From Crocinitomicaceae bacterium (GTDB lineage Bacteria > Bacteroidota > Bacteroidia > Flavobacteriales_D > Crocinitomicaceae), in assembly GCA_027084145.1 (NCBI GenBank), contig JALWLM010000470.1, positions 1-10,116 on the forward strand: DNA of 10,116 nucleotides, read 5' to 3'. Below, in pieces: positions 1-6,154 of the stretch. The notes beneath the pieces were generated by a model. It was not told the DNA's origin, searched no databases, and saw only the letters and a list, made by a program, of their open reading frames with translations. Made by a program: the position numbers and the translations under genes. How positions within the stretch are numbered: position 1 is the stretch's first letter; every line of letters begins with the position of its first letter.

Positions 1-737
1 TTTTAATTTTCCGATTTCGTCTGAAAAGAATTCAAGAAAAGAATGAAAAAGAACGATTAAGTTATCGCAATAAATTGATAGAATTGGAGCAGCAATCAAT
101 GAATGCCAGTATGAATAGACATTTTATTTTTAATGCATTAAATTCAATTCAATATTTTATTAATACAGAAGACAGGCATTCCGCGAATAAGTATCTAACA
201 AATTTTGCTCGTTTAATTCGAAAAAATTTAGACTCGGCAACAAGTTCAGGGAACGTCGTTTCTCTAGCTGAAGAGTTAGAGCGGATAAAACTTTATCTTT
301 CTTTGGAAAAAATGAGGTTTAAAGACCGATTTGATTATGAAATACGTTTAGAAGAAGGTATCGATGCTGAAACAATAAATATTCCGGCAATGATTATACA
401 GCCATTTATAGAAAATAGTATTATTCACGGAATATTACCCGATGAAAACAAAAAAGGAAAAATTGTAATAAACATATATACTGAAGAGGGATTTTTGGTA
501 ATTAAAATTGAGGATAATGGAGTGGGGATAGATGAAAGTTTAATGATTAAAAGAGGCAACACAGAGGGGGATCATAAATCAAAAGGAATGGAAATAACAT
601 CTAAAAGAATCGAATTGATACAAAAACTTTCAGAAAAAAACATCCAATTGCAAGGGCCTTTTCAAATCAATAGAGATGACGGAACAATCAAAGGGACAAG
701 GGTTTTAATCAAAATCCCAATGAATAAAGAAAAATAG
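1..737 (+). CDS. LytS/His_kinase-family sensor histidine kinase, C-terminal part (5' end outside window)
   Basis: The reading frame is open from the first complete codon at position 3, so the gene starts upstream of the window; the TTG at 75 is internal. The first visible residues (LIFRFRLKRI) look like the cytoplasmic edge of a membrane helix and lead into a charged, coiled-coil-like linker. The phospho-acceptor block MNRHFIFNALNSIQ follows at about 110-160; its His is the expected autophosphorylation site of the His_kinase family (PF06580). The ATPase domain shows an N-box (QPFIENSIIHG) and a G1 box (EDNGVGID), and ends normally at IKGTRVLIKIP. By family, such kinases phosphorylate LytTR-type response regulators and usually carry an N-terminal membrane/periplasmic sensor. 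No regulator gene follows; the next gene is a lipoprotein with its own promoter. The usual Pro of N-P-H is Arg here (NRH). The ligand and partner are unknown. Confidence 0.93.
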   Translation, partial: LIFRFRLKRIQEKNEKERLSYRNKLIELEQQSMNASMNRHFIFNALNSIQYFINTEDRHSANKYLTNFARLIRKNLDSATSSGNVVSLAEELERIKLYLSLEKMRFKDRFDYEIRLEEGIDAETINIPAMIIQPFIENSIIHGILPDENKKGKIVINIYTEEGFLVIKIEDNGVGIDESLMIKRGNTEGDHKSKGMEITSKRIELIQKLSEKNIQLQGPFQINRDDGTIKGTRVLIKIPMNKEK

Positions 738-738
738 A

Positions 739-770
739 TTTGTCATATAAAGTAAAATTTTGTATCTTTG
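739..770 (+). promoter_or_regulatory. Bacteroidota-type promoter (TTTG - 20 bp - TATCTTTG) for the acidic lipoprotein
   Basis: TTTG at 739-742 and TATCTTTG at 763-770 are separated by 20 bases. This matches the -33 (TTG/TTTG) and -7 (TAnnTTTG) elements used by the Bacteroidota primary sigma factor. The -7 box ends only 7 bases before the ATG at 778, so the transcript would have almost no 5' leader. The promoter excludes a TTG start at 760 for the downstream gene, because that codon would lie upstream of the transcription start. The -33 box overlaps a second TAnnTTTG match (TAGATTTG, 735-742), which lacks a TTG at the right upstream distance. Confidence 0.72.
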
Positions 771-777
771 TATAAGT

Positions 778-1026
778 ATGAAACAATTACTTCGCATAGC
801 ATTAATTTTTATTGGTTTGTTTTTAATAGCGTCCTGTTCAAAAGAAGATGTGAGACCTATTAAAGAAGACCAAACAATTCCGGTATGGGAAAAAGGAACG
901 GATAAAGATTCTTTTACCACTCCGATTGTTGATGATAATGAAGGGGATAATGAAGATGTTTCGGTAGATGATGACATCGATATTGTGGATCCCAATTTTG
1001 ATCCTGACGGAAAAGGGAAAAGATAA
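778..1026 (+). CDS. Small acidic lipoprotein of unknown function
   Basis: The 82-residue product begins MKQLLRIALIFIGLFLIASC, a type II signal peptide with lipobox I-A-S-C, so Cys20 should be lipidated. The start at 778 is preferred because it gives a compact signal peptide and lies just downstream of a good promoter. After the Cys comes SKED, a short charged segment resembling the lipoprotein export signals that send lipoproteins to the cell surface in Capnocytophaga and Flavobacterium (family knowledge; surface location is inference). The mature part is only about 62 residues, is very rich in Asp/Glu (especially residues 52-72), is probably disordered, and ends in a basic GKGKR tail. I recognise no domain. 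The gene has its own promoter and a strong terminator, so it is probably transcribed alone. The acidic stretch could bind divalent cations, but nothing shows this. Confidence 0.8.
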   Translation: MKQLLRIALIFIGLFLIASCSKEDVRPIKEDQTIPVWEKGTDKDSFTTPIVDDNEGDNEDVSVDDDIDIVDPNFDPDGKGKR

Positions 1027-1052
1027 ATAAATTATAAAAATCATATTAAATA

Positions 1053-1091
1053 AAAGAGCCTTGGTTGAAAACTAAGGCTCTTTCTCTTTTA
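1053..1091 (+). terminator. Intrinsic terminator after the acidic lipoprotein
   Basis: AAAGAGCCTTGGTT (1053-1066) pairs with AACTAAGGCTCTTT (1070-1083), giving a 14-bp stem with one G-U pair and a GAA loop. The descending arm runs into a T-rich tail (TTTCTCTTTTATTT). It lies 27 bases after the lipoprotein stop codon and insulates the next gene. It is the clearest terminator in the window. Its A-rich left flank could also let it work weakly on the minus strand. Confidence 0.88.
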
Positions 1092-1198
1092 TTTGTCCCG
1101 TCCGTTATATTATTCCATTCAATCAACAAAATGACAAGTTTAAATTTTTTATGAAGAAGTAGGATTAAAATTCATTAAAATAGTATAATCTTAATGTT

Positions 1199-2701
1199 AT
1201 GGGGAAAAAAACAGATCTTTTCGAGTTAATTAAATCTTTGAGTAAATCCGAAAAACGTTATTTCAAATTGTATGCTTCCCGACATGTATTAGGAGACAAA
1301 GATGAAAACTCTTATTATAAAATATTTGATGAAATTTCTAAAATGAAGGAATATGATGAGTCCTTGTTGATTAACAAATTTAAGGGACAATCATTTTTAA
1401 ATCGCTTTTCAATTACAAAAAAGAGACTTTATGATCATATCATTAATTCTTTAGATCAATTTCATTCAGAAGCTTCTATTGATGCGAGGTTATATAAAAT
1501 GCTAAATGCGGCTTCTATTTTACATCAAAAATCCCTTTATAATCAAAGTAGTAAAGTGTTAAATTCTGCAGAAAAATTAGCTCGTAAACACCATAAAATA
1601 GAGATTCTTATTTTGATTTATTCTTATAAAGAAAGATGGATGGAAGCATCTGGTTATTCAAATGTATCTAGAGAAGATATCATTTATTTCTTAAAAGAGC
1701 AGAGCAGAGTTGTTGAGATTAAAAATACATGGGATAAATTATGGGAAATAAAAACCAATTTGTTTCTTCATCTTCATACAAAAGGAATTGCCCGTAGCAA
1801 AGAAGATAAAAAACAGTTTTTTCAAATAACAAAAGATCTAGCGGGTATAGAAGTTCATGAGTTGGCAACTCCAAGGTTACAATATCTTTTTTATCATACG
1901 ATGAGTACCTTTCATTATGCAATAGGAGAATTTGATAAATCGTTAGCATGTCTTTTAAAAAACAAGACACTATTTGATGACAATGATTTTTCTATATCGG
2001 AAAGACTTTCATTGCTAACGAATGGGGCATACCTTTCTCACCGATTACAGCAATACGAACAGTACAAAAAATTTGTTACGGAATTGAGAAAATTAGAACA
2101 TGAGGCGAAAATTACAGAGGATCTTCAAATTAAATTTTTTGCTAGCATTAAAAGTTTGGAGTTAACCCTGATGTTACATGAAAAATCACTAGACAAATCG
2201 GAAGAAATAATTTTTCAAATTCAAGAGAATTTAAAACGTTTTTCAGATAAAATTCGTCCCGGACGAGTTGCTTTTTTGTATTTTAAGATAGCGATGATAT
2301 ATATGCTGAAAAGAGAGTATAAAAAATCATTAGAATATGTTAATTTAATATTGAATGATATTCGCTTAGATAAAAATGAAGATATTTTAAGTTATTCCAG
2401 GTTATTACGATTAATGCTATTTTTTGAGAAAGGACAAAAAGATTTGATGTATTATGAAATAAAATCAACAAAAAAAGTTTTAAAGAAAAAAAATAGAATG
2501 TATGCTTTTGAAAAATTGCTAATGAAATATTTCTTGAAACTTTCTAAAACAAGAACAAAGCAGGATGAAGAAGAGGTATTGTATGAGATAAAAAAGGTTT
2601 TAAGTGAAATGGAGAATAAAGAGAAAATGATGGCAAATGAGATATTCAATTTTGAACAATGGCTTACAAATCATATCAAAGCAATGGATATGGTCCGGTA
2701 A
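1199..2701 (+). CDS. Conserved Bacteroidota helical (TPR-like) protein of unknown function
   Basis: This 500-residue protein has no signal peptide or membrane segment, so it is probably cytoplasmic. The N-terminus carries LIKSLSKSEKRYFKLYASRH (residues 10-29) and a block around 58-85 (NKFKGQSFLNRFSITKKRLYDHI). I recognise this pattern as recurrent in uncharacterised Bacteroidota proteins, from memory only. The rest is predicted to be almost entirely helical. Segments resembling tetratricopeptide units, with the aromatic/small residue spacing of TPR helices, lie near residues 228-260 and 355-388. The composition is Lys-rich and no catalytic motif is evident. By family analogy it would be a scaffold or protein-interaction protein; no function is assigned. 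The ATG at 1199 is the first start after the 1053-1091 terminator. I find no convincing TAnnTTTG promoter in 1092-1198, so its transcription start is unclear. Its stop is 4 bases from that of the convergent OmpA gene. Confidence 0.85.
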   Translation: MGKKTDLFELIKSLSKSEKRYFKLYASRHVLGDKDENSYYKIFDEISKMKEYDESLLINKFKGQSFLNRFSITKKRLYDHIINSLDQFHSEASIDARLYKMLNAASILHQKSLYNQSSKVLNSAEKLARKHHKIEILILIYSYKERWMEASGYSNVSREDIIYFLKEQSRVVEIKNTWDKLWEIKTNLFLHLHTKGIARSKEDKKQFFQITKDLAGIEVHELATPRLQYLFYHTMSTFHYAIGEFDKSLACLLKNKTLFDDNDFSISERLSLLTNGAYLSHRLQQYEQYKKFVTELRKLEHEAKITEDLQIKFFASIKSLELTLMLHEKSLDKSEEIIFQIQENLKRFSDKIRPGRVAFLYFKIAMIYMLKREYKKSLEYVNLILNDIRLDKNEDILSYSRLLRLMLFFEKGQKDLMYYEIKSTKKVLKKKNRMYAFEKLLMKYFLKLSKTRTKQDEEEVLYEIKKVLSEMENKEKMMANEIFNFEQWLTNHIKAMDMVR

Positions 2702-2705
2702 AATA

Positions 2706-3923
2706 TTAGTTTTTTATTTGTCCGGAATCGGAATTGGGCATGTCTTTTTTCTTCCCTCCACCCAAAATCAAAATTTCTACTCTTCGATTAGCTTGTTCCT
2801 CATAAGAAAATCTAGGTTTCTCATAAATAGGTTTTGTATTACCGAAACCTTTTGTTCTAATACGATTTTTATCTACACCGTGATCGATTAAGTATTTTTT
2901 AACCCGTTTTGCTCTCGCTTCAGAGATACGTTGTCCTAGCATGGAATTTTTACCCGGAGCATATACATGTCCTTGTATTTCAATACTGATGTTAGAATTT
3001 AAAAGCATAAAGTCTTTCAATCGTTTTAATTTAGGGTATGATTTTTCAGTAACTTCACTTGTACCGGGGACAAATTCAATATCTTCCAAAACAACCTGTT
3101 GCCCATCTTCAACCTCAGATAATTTTAAGATTAATTCTTGGTTATCAAAAGGAGAAACATTAAGAATCGTGTCCTTTAAGTGATAATTGGGCACTTCCGT
3201 TTCAATGATAATTTTACTTCTCCTTTCTACATTGAGCAATAAATCTGAAGCGGTGTAGTACCCGTCAAAAGTTTTAGAATCTTTAATTAAAATTGTTCCC
3301 ACAATGGGTTTGTTTGTTTTTTTATCTCTGAGTGAAATACTAAAGGTAGGAGCAAAATCATCGGTTCTTTTGTCAATAACTTTTGAAGTATGTACATTAG
3401 TTATTTCCGTTTTAAAAAACCAACTTAGACTGATATGGCTTCTATCTGCTTTTGTTGTAGTAAATAAGACAACAATTTTCTCTCCTTTTTGTAGTTTTAT
3501 CGGATATAAAATTCCTTTTTTCATATCATCATCAAGTCCTACAACACGTTCTGTTTTTCCTAAATGAAGACGTTCTATTTCAGCAATTCCTCTGTTGATT
3601 TCTTCACATATATCTTTTTCTTGTTTAAAAACAACCATTTGAAGATAACCTTGTTTTTTTGAAGCTTTAAAATACACCAAACCGGAATTAGAAGCTACAA
3701 AAGAAACCCACAGTTGATTAGATTCAGATAGTTCATCTAAAGAAGAGTATTTTGAAACAATACTTTTTGTAGAAGGTTTTCCTAAGAATTGTAAATCGTA
3801 ATTTCCATTTTTGAAAATACTTATAGCTCCCTTACAATCATTTATTCCATATGCCTTATCTTTGGGTTGAGCAAAGAAGAAGCCTGTTAATGAGAGAAAT
3901 ATAAATAATTGAACTACACGCAT
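2706..3923 (-). CDS. OmpA-domain outer-membrane/periplasmic protein
   Basis: The 405-residue product begins MRVVQLFIFLSLTGFFFAQ, a type I signal peptide probably cut before Gln. The ATG at 3923 is chosen over the TTG at 3932 because the TTG falls inside the promoter box. Residues ~20-175 form a beta-rich region I do not recognise. Residues ~190-270 resemble an Ig-like/carboxypeptidase-regulatory-type beta domain (SISLRDKKTNKPIVGTILI). Residues ~278-388 are an OmpA C-terminal domain (PF00691) with the landmarks SEARAKRVKKYLIDHGV, RIRTKGFGNTKP and EEQANRRVEI, followed by a Lys/Ser-rich tail. By family this domain binds the diaminopimelate of peptidoglycan and ties envelope proteins to the wall. 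The Arg of SEAR (about residue 337) is present, but GHTD is replaced by GHVY, so the usual ligand-binding Asp is absent. There is no obvious N-terminal beta-barrel. It diverges from the globin gene with 31 bases between starts. Confidence 0.88.
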   Translation of the reverse strand: MRVVQLFIFLSLTGFFFAQPKDKAYGINDCKGAISIFKNGNYDLQFLGKPSTKSIVSKYSSLDELSESNQLWVSFVASNSGLVYFKASKKQGYLQMVVFKQEKDICEEINRGIAEIERLHLGKTERVVGLDDDMKKGILYPIKLQKGEKIVVLFTTTKADRSHISLSWFFKTEITNVHTSKVIDKRTDDFAPTFSISLRDKKTNKPIVGTILIKDSKTFDGYYTASDLLLNVERRSKIIIETEVPNYHLKDTILNVSPFDNQELILKLSEVEDGQQVVLEDIEFVPGTSEVTEKSYPKLKRLKDFMLLNSNISIEIQGHVYAPGKNSMLGQRISEARAKRVKKYLIDHGVDKNRIRTKGFGNTKPIYEKPRFSYEEQANRRVEILILGGGKKKDMPNSDSGQIKN

Positions 3924-3929
3924 TTCATA

Positions 3930-3937
3930 CAAATGTA
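3930..3937 (-). promoter_or_regulatory. Bacteroidota -7 promoter element (TACATTTG) of the OmpA-domain gene
   Basis: Read on the minus strand, 3937 to 3930 is TACATTTG, an exact TAnnTTTG match ending 6 bases before the ATG at 3923. No ideal -33 box is present: TTG occurs at 3955-3953 (15-bp spacing) and 3964-3962 (24-bp spacing), both outside the usual 17-23 bp. The transcript would be leaderless or nearly so. The box sits in the 31-base divergent spacer shared with the globin gene and is part of a near-palindrome TACAnnTGTA (3928-3937), so the two genes may compete or be co-regulated here. Confidence 0.5.
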
Positions 3938-3954
3938 GTGCAAAAATAGAACCA

Positions 3955-4320
3955 ATGAAAACAATTTATGAAAAAATAGGGGACGAACGGTTAAAAAAAC
4001 TTATCCATCGGTTTTATGATCTCATTTTTTCCGAATCTGAAATCAGGCATTTGTTTCAAAATAGTAGTAAAGAGGATATTATGGATAAGCAATATTGCTT
4101 TCTCACTCAATTTTTAGGAGGGCCTCCACTTTACACGGAAAAATATGGTCAGCCAAAGATGAGACAAAGACATTTACCACATGAAATCACGGTAGAAGCA
4201 AAAGATGAATGGCTTCGATGTATGAAAGACGCAATAGATTCTATGGAATTTGAAGATGGATTAGGAGATGCTTTGTATCATTGTTTTCCTCAAGTTGCCA
4301 ATCATATGGTAAATAGTTGA
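3955..4320 (+). CDS. glbO: Truncated hemoglobin, group II (trHbO type)
   Basis: This 121-residue single-domain globin resembles trHbO proteins such as that of Bacillus subtilis (FLTQYLGGPPLYTE; here FLTQFLGGPPLYTE), by my memory of that sequence. Visible group II landmarks are Tyr21 in RFYDL (B10), Gln46 in the E helix (probably E11), proximal His73 in RQRHLP (F8) and Trp86 in DEWLRCM (G8), with a typical C-terminal HMVN. The protein is cytoplasmic and should bind heme and O2/NO; group II members are linked to oxidative or nitrosative stress defence or electron transfer. After HLP the usual Phe is His76, an extra histidine near the heme. The gene diverges from the OmpA gene and lies 40 bases before the Cys-rich lipoprotein start, so it may head the cluster that runs to ddl. 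No recognisable promoter is seen in front of it on the plus strand. Confidence 0.93.
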   Translation: MKTIYEKIGDERLKKLIHRFYDLIFSESEIRHLFQNSSKEDIMDKQYCFLTQFLGGPPLYTEKYGQPKMRQRHLPHEITVEAKDEWLRCMKDAIDSMEFEDGLGDALYHCFPQVANHMVNS

Positions 4321-4360
4321 AATTTTTATTTAACTTTAAGCTTATTAAAATAATATGATT

Positions 4361-4567
4361 ATGAAAAAATATGTAGCATATTCTTTTTTGTTTTTGATGT
4401 TCATGGCAGTTTTTTCTTCTTGTAAGAAAGTGTATGAATGTAAGTGCTATTATGCTAATGGGAAAGAAACAACGGAAACTGTAAAGTATAGAGGTAAAGA
4501 TGCAGACGATGCATGTGCCAGTTTAGATGATGATTACACAAAAAAGACTTGTGTAGCAAAATACTAG
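4361..4567 (+). CDS. Small four-cysteine lipoprotein
   Basis: The 68-residue product starts MKKYVAYSFLFLMFMAVFSSC, a lipoprotein signal with lipobox F-S-S-C and lipidated Cys21. An in-frame ATG at 4355 would only add two residues. The mature part (about 48 residues) has four further cysteines: Cys27 and Cys29 (ECKC), Cys52 (DDACASL) and Cys64 (KKTC). The spacing suggests a tiny beta-hairpin/helix domain held by two disulfides, with the pattern Y-x-C-x-C ... A-x-x-A-C ... C. I have seen similar small lipoproteins in Bacteroidota but know no function. The stop is one base before the start of the CPFC thioredoxin-like gene, so the two are almost certainly co-expressed. That makes the lipoprotein a plausible disulfide substrate or redox partner (inference). 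Confidence 0.82.
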   Translation: MKKYVAYSFLFLMFMAVFSSCKKVYECKCYYANGKETTETVKYRGKDADDACASLDDDYTKKTCVAKY

Positions 4568-4568
4568 A

Positions 4569-5192
4569 ATGAATATCATAGAGTCTTTTTTTTTAGATTT
4601 AGGCTTTTCATGGACATTCAGTAAGCTATTGTCTTATTGTTTGATGCTTTTGTTGGGAGGGATTCTTGCCATTCTTTTTTACAGAAATATTAAAATCAAA
4701 AAAAGACTTCGAAAAGAAGGAATGACATTCATCATCGGGTGCATACCCTTTATTCTTTATTTTTCAGTCTTCCCGATATACGAAAGTGATTTTTTAAATA
4801 ATTATAGCAAACTTGAACCTAAAGAAACAATAAAAGAATTTGAAGAAGGTAAACTGTATGTTATTTCAATACCGAAATGTCCTTTTTGCTATGAGTCTAT
4901 TGATTTGACAAAAAAGATAGAAGAAACGAATCCCGATTTGCAGGTTGAATATATTGTCTGTGGAAATTCGCCAAGCTCTGTGAAGTGGTATCAGAGGAAA
5001 GCAGGAAAGAGAGTTCCGATACGATTAGCTGAAGGTTGTGATAAGATATTATCGATTTTAAAGAATGAAGAAGGCATCATCTCTTTTCCTACTTATGTTT
5101 ATGTAAAAAATCGACAATTGTATGTTTGGTCAAACAATGATTTTGGAGCGTGTGCAATTGATTTTCTAAAAAAAATACAAAAAAACATATGA
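4569..5192 (+). CDS. Membrane-anchored thioredoxin-like protein with CPFC motif
   Basis: The product has 207 residues. Two hydrophobic helices (about 17-38 and 52-70) flank a strongly basic loop (KIKKRLRKEG). By the positive-inside rule both ends face the periplasm and the loop faces the cytoplasm. From about residue 84 a thioredoxin-like domain follows: strand KLYVISIPK, Cys104-Pro-Phe-Cys107 at the start of a helix, and a candidate cis-Pro174 in ISFPTYVYV before the last strands. The CxxC should be redox-active; CPFC is not the CGPC of thioredoxin or the CPHC of DsbA. Other cysteines are Cys24 and Cys58 (in the membrane helices), Cys131, Cys157 and Cys195. Homology with thioredoxins is judged from motif and fold order only. 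The gene is 1 base after the Cys-rich lipoprotein and overlaps ddl by ATGA. The role, oxidase, reductase or isomerase, cannot be told. Confidence 0.82.
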   Translation: MNIIESFFLDLGFSWTFSKLLSYCLMLLLGGILAILFYRNIKIKKRLRKEGMTFIIGCIPFILYFSVFPIYESDFLNNYSKLEPKETIKEFEEGKLYVISIPKCPFCYESIDLTKKIEETNPDLQVEYIVCGNSPSSVKWYQRKAGKRVPIRLAEGCDKILSILKNEEGIISFPTYVYVKNRQLYVWSNNDFGACAIDFLKKIQKNI

Positions 5193-6154
5193 AAAAAAAC
5201 ATAGCAATTATTTGCGGAGGGTTTTCGTCAGAATATGATATTTCTCTAAAAAGTGCAAAGAATATAGCAAAGAATCTTCCCGAAAGATATCATCCTTTTT
5301 TAGTTATTTTGAGAAAAGATGGATGGTTTGTTTTATTAAATGAACAGGAAATACCATTTGATTGTGTATCTTTTTCTTTTCAGAATAATGATAAAACCAT
5401 AAAGATAGAAGAGGCGATTGTTTATATCCATGGAGACCCCGGAGAAAACGGTAAAGTTCAAGCATATTTGGAAATGATAGACATACCCTATTACAATTCG
5501 GGGCCGTTAGCATCTCAGCTTTCTTTCGATAAATGGTATTGTAATCAGTTTTTGAGAGGTTTTGAGATTCCCGTAGCAAAATCAATTTATTTAGACAACC
5601 GCGAAAATATCCCGGATGAAAAAGAAATTATCGATCAATTGGGATTGCCGGTTTTTGTAAAACCTTGTGATTCAGGGTCGAGTTATGGAATATCAAAAGT
5701 AAAAGATGCCTCGGAATTACTTCCTGCAATTCAAAATGCTTTTCAAGAAGGGAAGACAGTCGTTGTAGAAGAATTTTTAGAGGGAGTCGAAGTTACATGC
5801 GGGGTTTATCGAAACAGAAAAACAGACAAAATCGAAGTACTTCCATTGACAGAAATTGTATCTGAAAATGATTTTTTTGATTTTGAAGCAAAGTATAAAG
5901 GACTTTCGGAAGAGATTACACCCGCAAGAATCTCTGATGTTTTAACAAGTAAAGTACAAGAAATAACCCTAAAAGTATATCAATTATTAAACTTGAATTC
6001 CGTAGCAAGAGTCGATTTTATGATTGTTAACGATAAACCACATGTCATTGAAGTAAACACTACACCGGGTTTCTCTGATGCGAGTATTTTACCGAAAATG
6101 ATTCAAACATCCGGAATCACTATCCAAGATTTTTGGGGAAGAATATTACCGTAA
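5189..6154 (+). CDS. ddl: D-alanine--D-alanine ligase
   Basis: This 321-residue cytoplasmic ATP-grasp ligase joins two D-alanines for the peptidoglycan precursor stem. Landmarks in order are GGFSSEYDISLKSA (10-23), HGDPGENG (81-88), the ATP-grasp segment VFVKPCDSGSSYG (155-167), VEEFLEGVEVTCGV (193-206), the omega loop FFDFEAKYKG (229-238), RVDF (274-277) and the metal/phosphate segment EVNTTPGFSDAS (288-299). Tyr236 in EAKY matches the Tyr of D-Ala-D-Ala ligases; VanA-type D-Ala-D-Lac ligases have His there, so normal D-Ala specificity is expected. Length is normal for the family (300-360). The start overlaps the preceding stop as ATGA (5189-5192), implying translational coupling to the CPFC membrane protein. 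The convergent neighbour is the PBP4-type enzyme that cleaves the same dipeptide. Confidence 0.97.
   Translation: MKKNIAIICGGFSSEYDISLKSAKNIAKNLPERYHPFLVILRKDGWFVLLNEQEIPFDCVSFSFQNNDKTIKIEEAIVYIHGDPGENGKVQAYLEMIDIPYYNSGPLASQLSFDKWYCNQFLRGFEIPVAKSIYLDNRENIPDEKEIIDQLGLPVFVKPCDSGSSYGISKVKDASELLPAIQNAFQEGKTVVVEEFLEGVEVTCGVYRNRKTDKIEVLPLTEIVSENDFFDFEAKYKGLSEEITPARISDVLTSKVQEITLKVYQLLNLNSVARVDFMIVNDKPHVIEVNTTPGFSDASILPKMIQTSGITIQDFWGRILP

Noticed and set aside
735..742. TAGATTTG as an alternative -7 box for the acidic lipoprotein
   Set aside because: No TTG at 17-23 bases upstream; the second box (763-770) has a well-spaced partner that overlaps this one.
1184..1189. TATAAT just before the ATG at 1199
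   Set aside because: An E. coli-type -10 box is not the Bacteroidota consensus, no -35 accompanies it, and such hexamers are expected by chance in A/T-rich DNA.
2694..2726. Hairpin TCCGG...CCGGA spanning the two convergent stop codons
   Set aside because: Stem is split into two 5-bp parts by an internal loop, it overlaps both coding ends and lacks a T-tract.
2941..3567. Plus-strand open frames antisense to the OmpA-domain gene
   Set aside because: They mirror a real gene with a conserved domain and show no domain, signal or promoter of their own.
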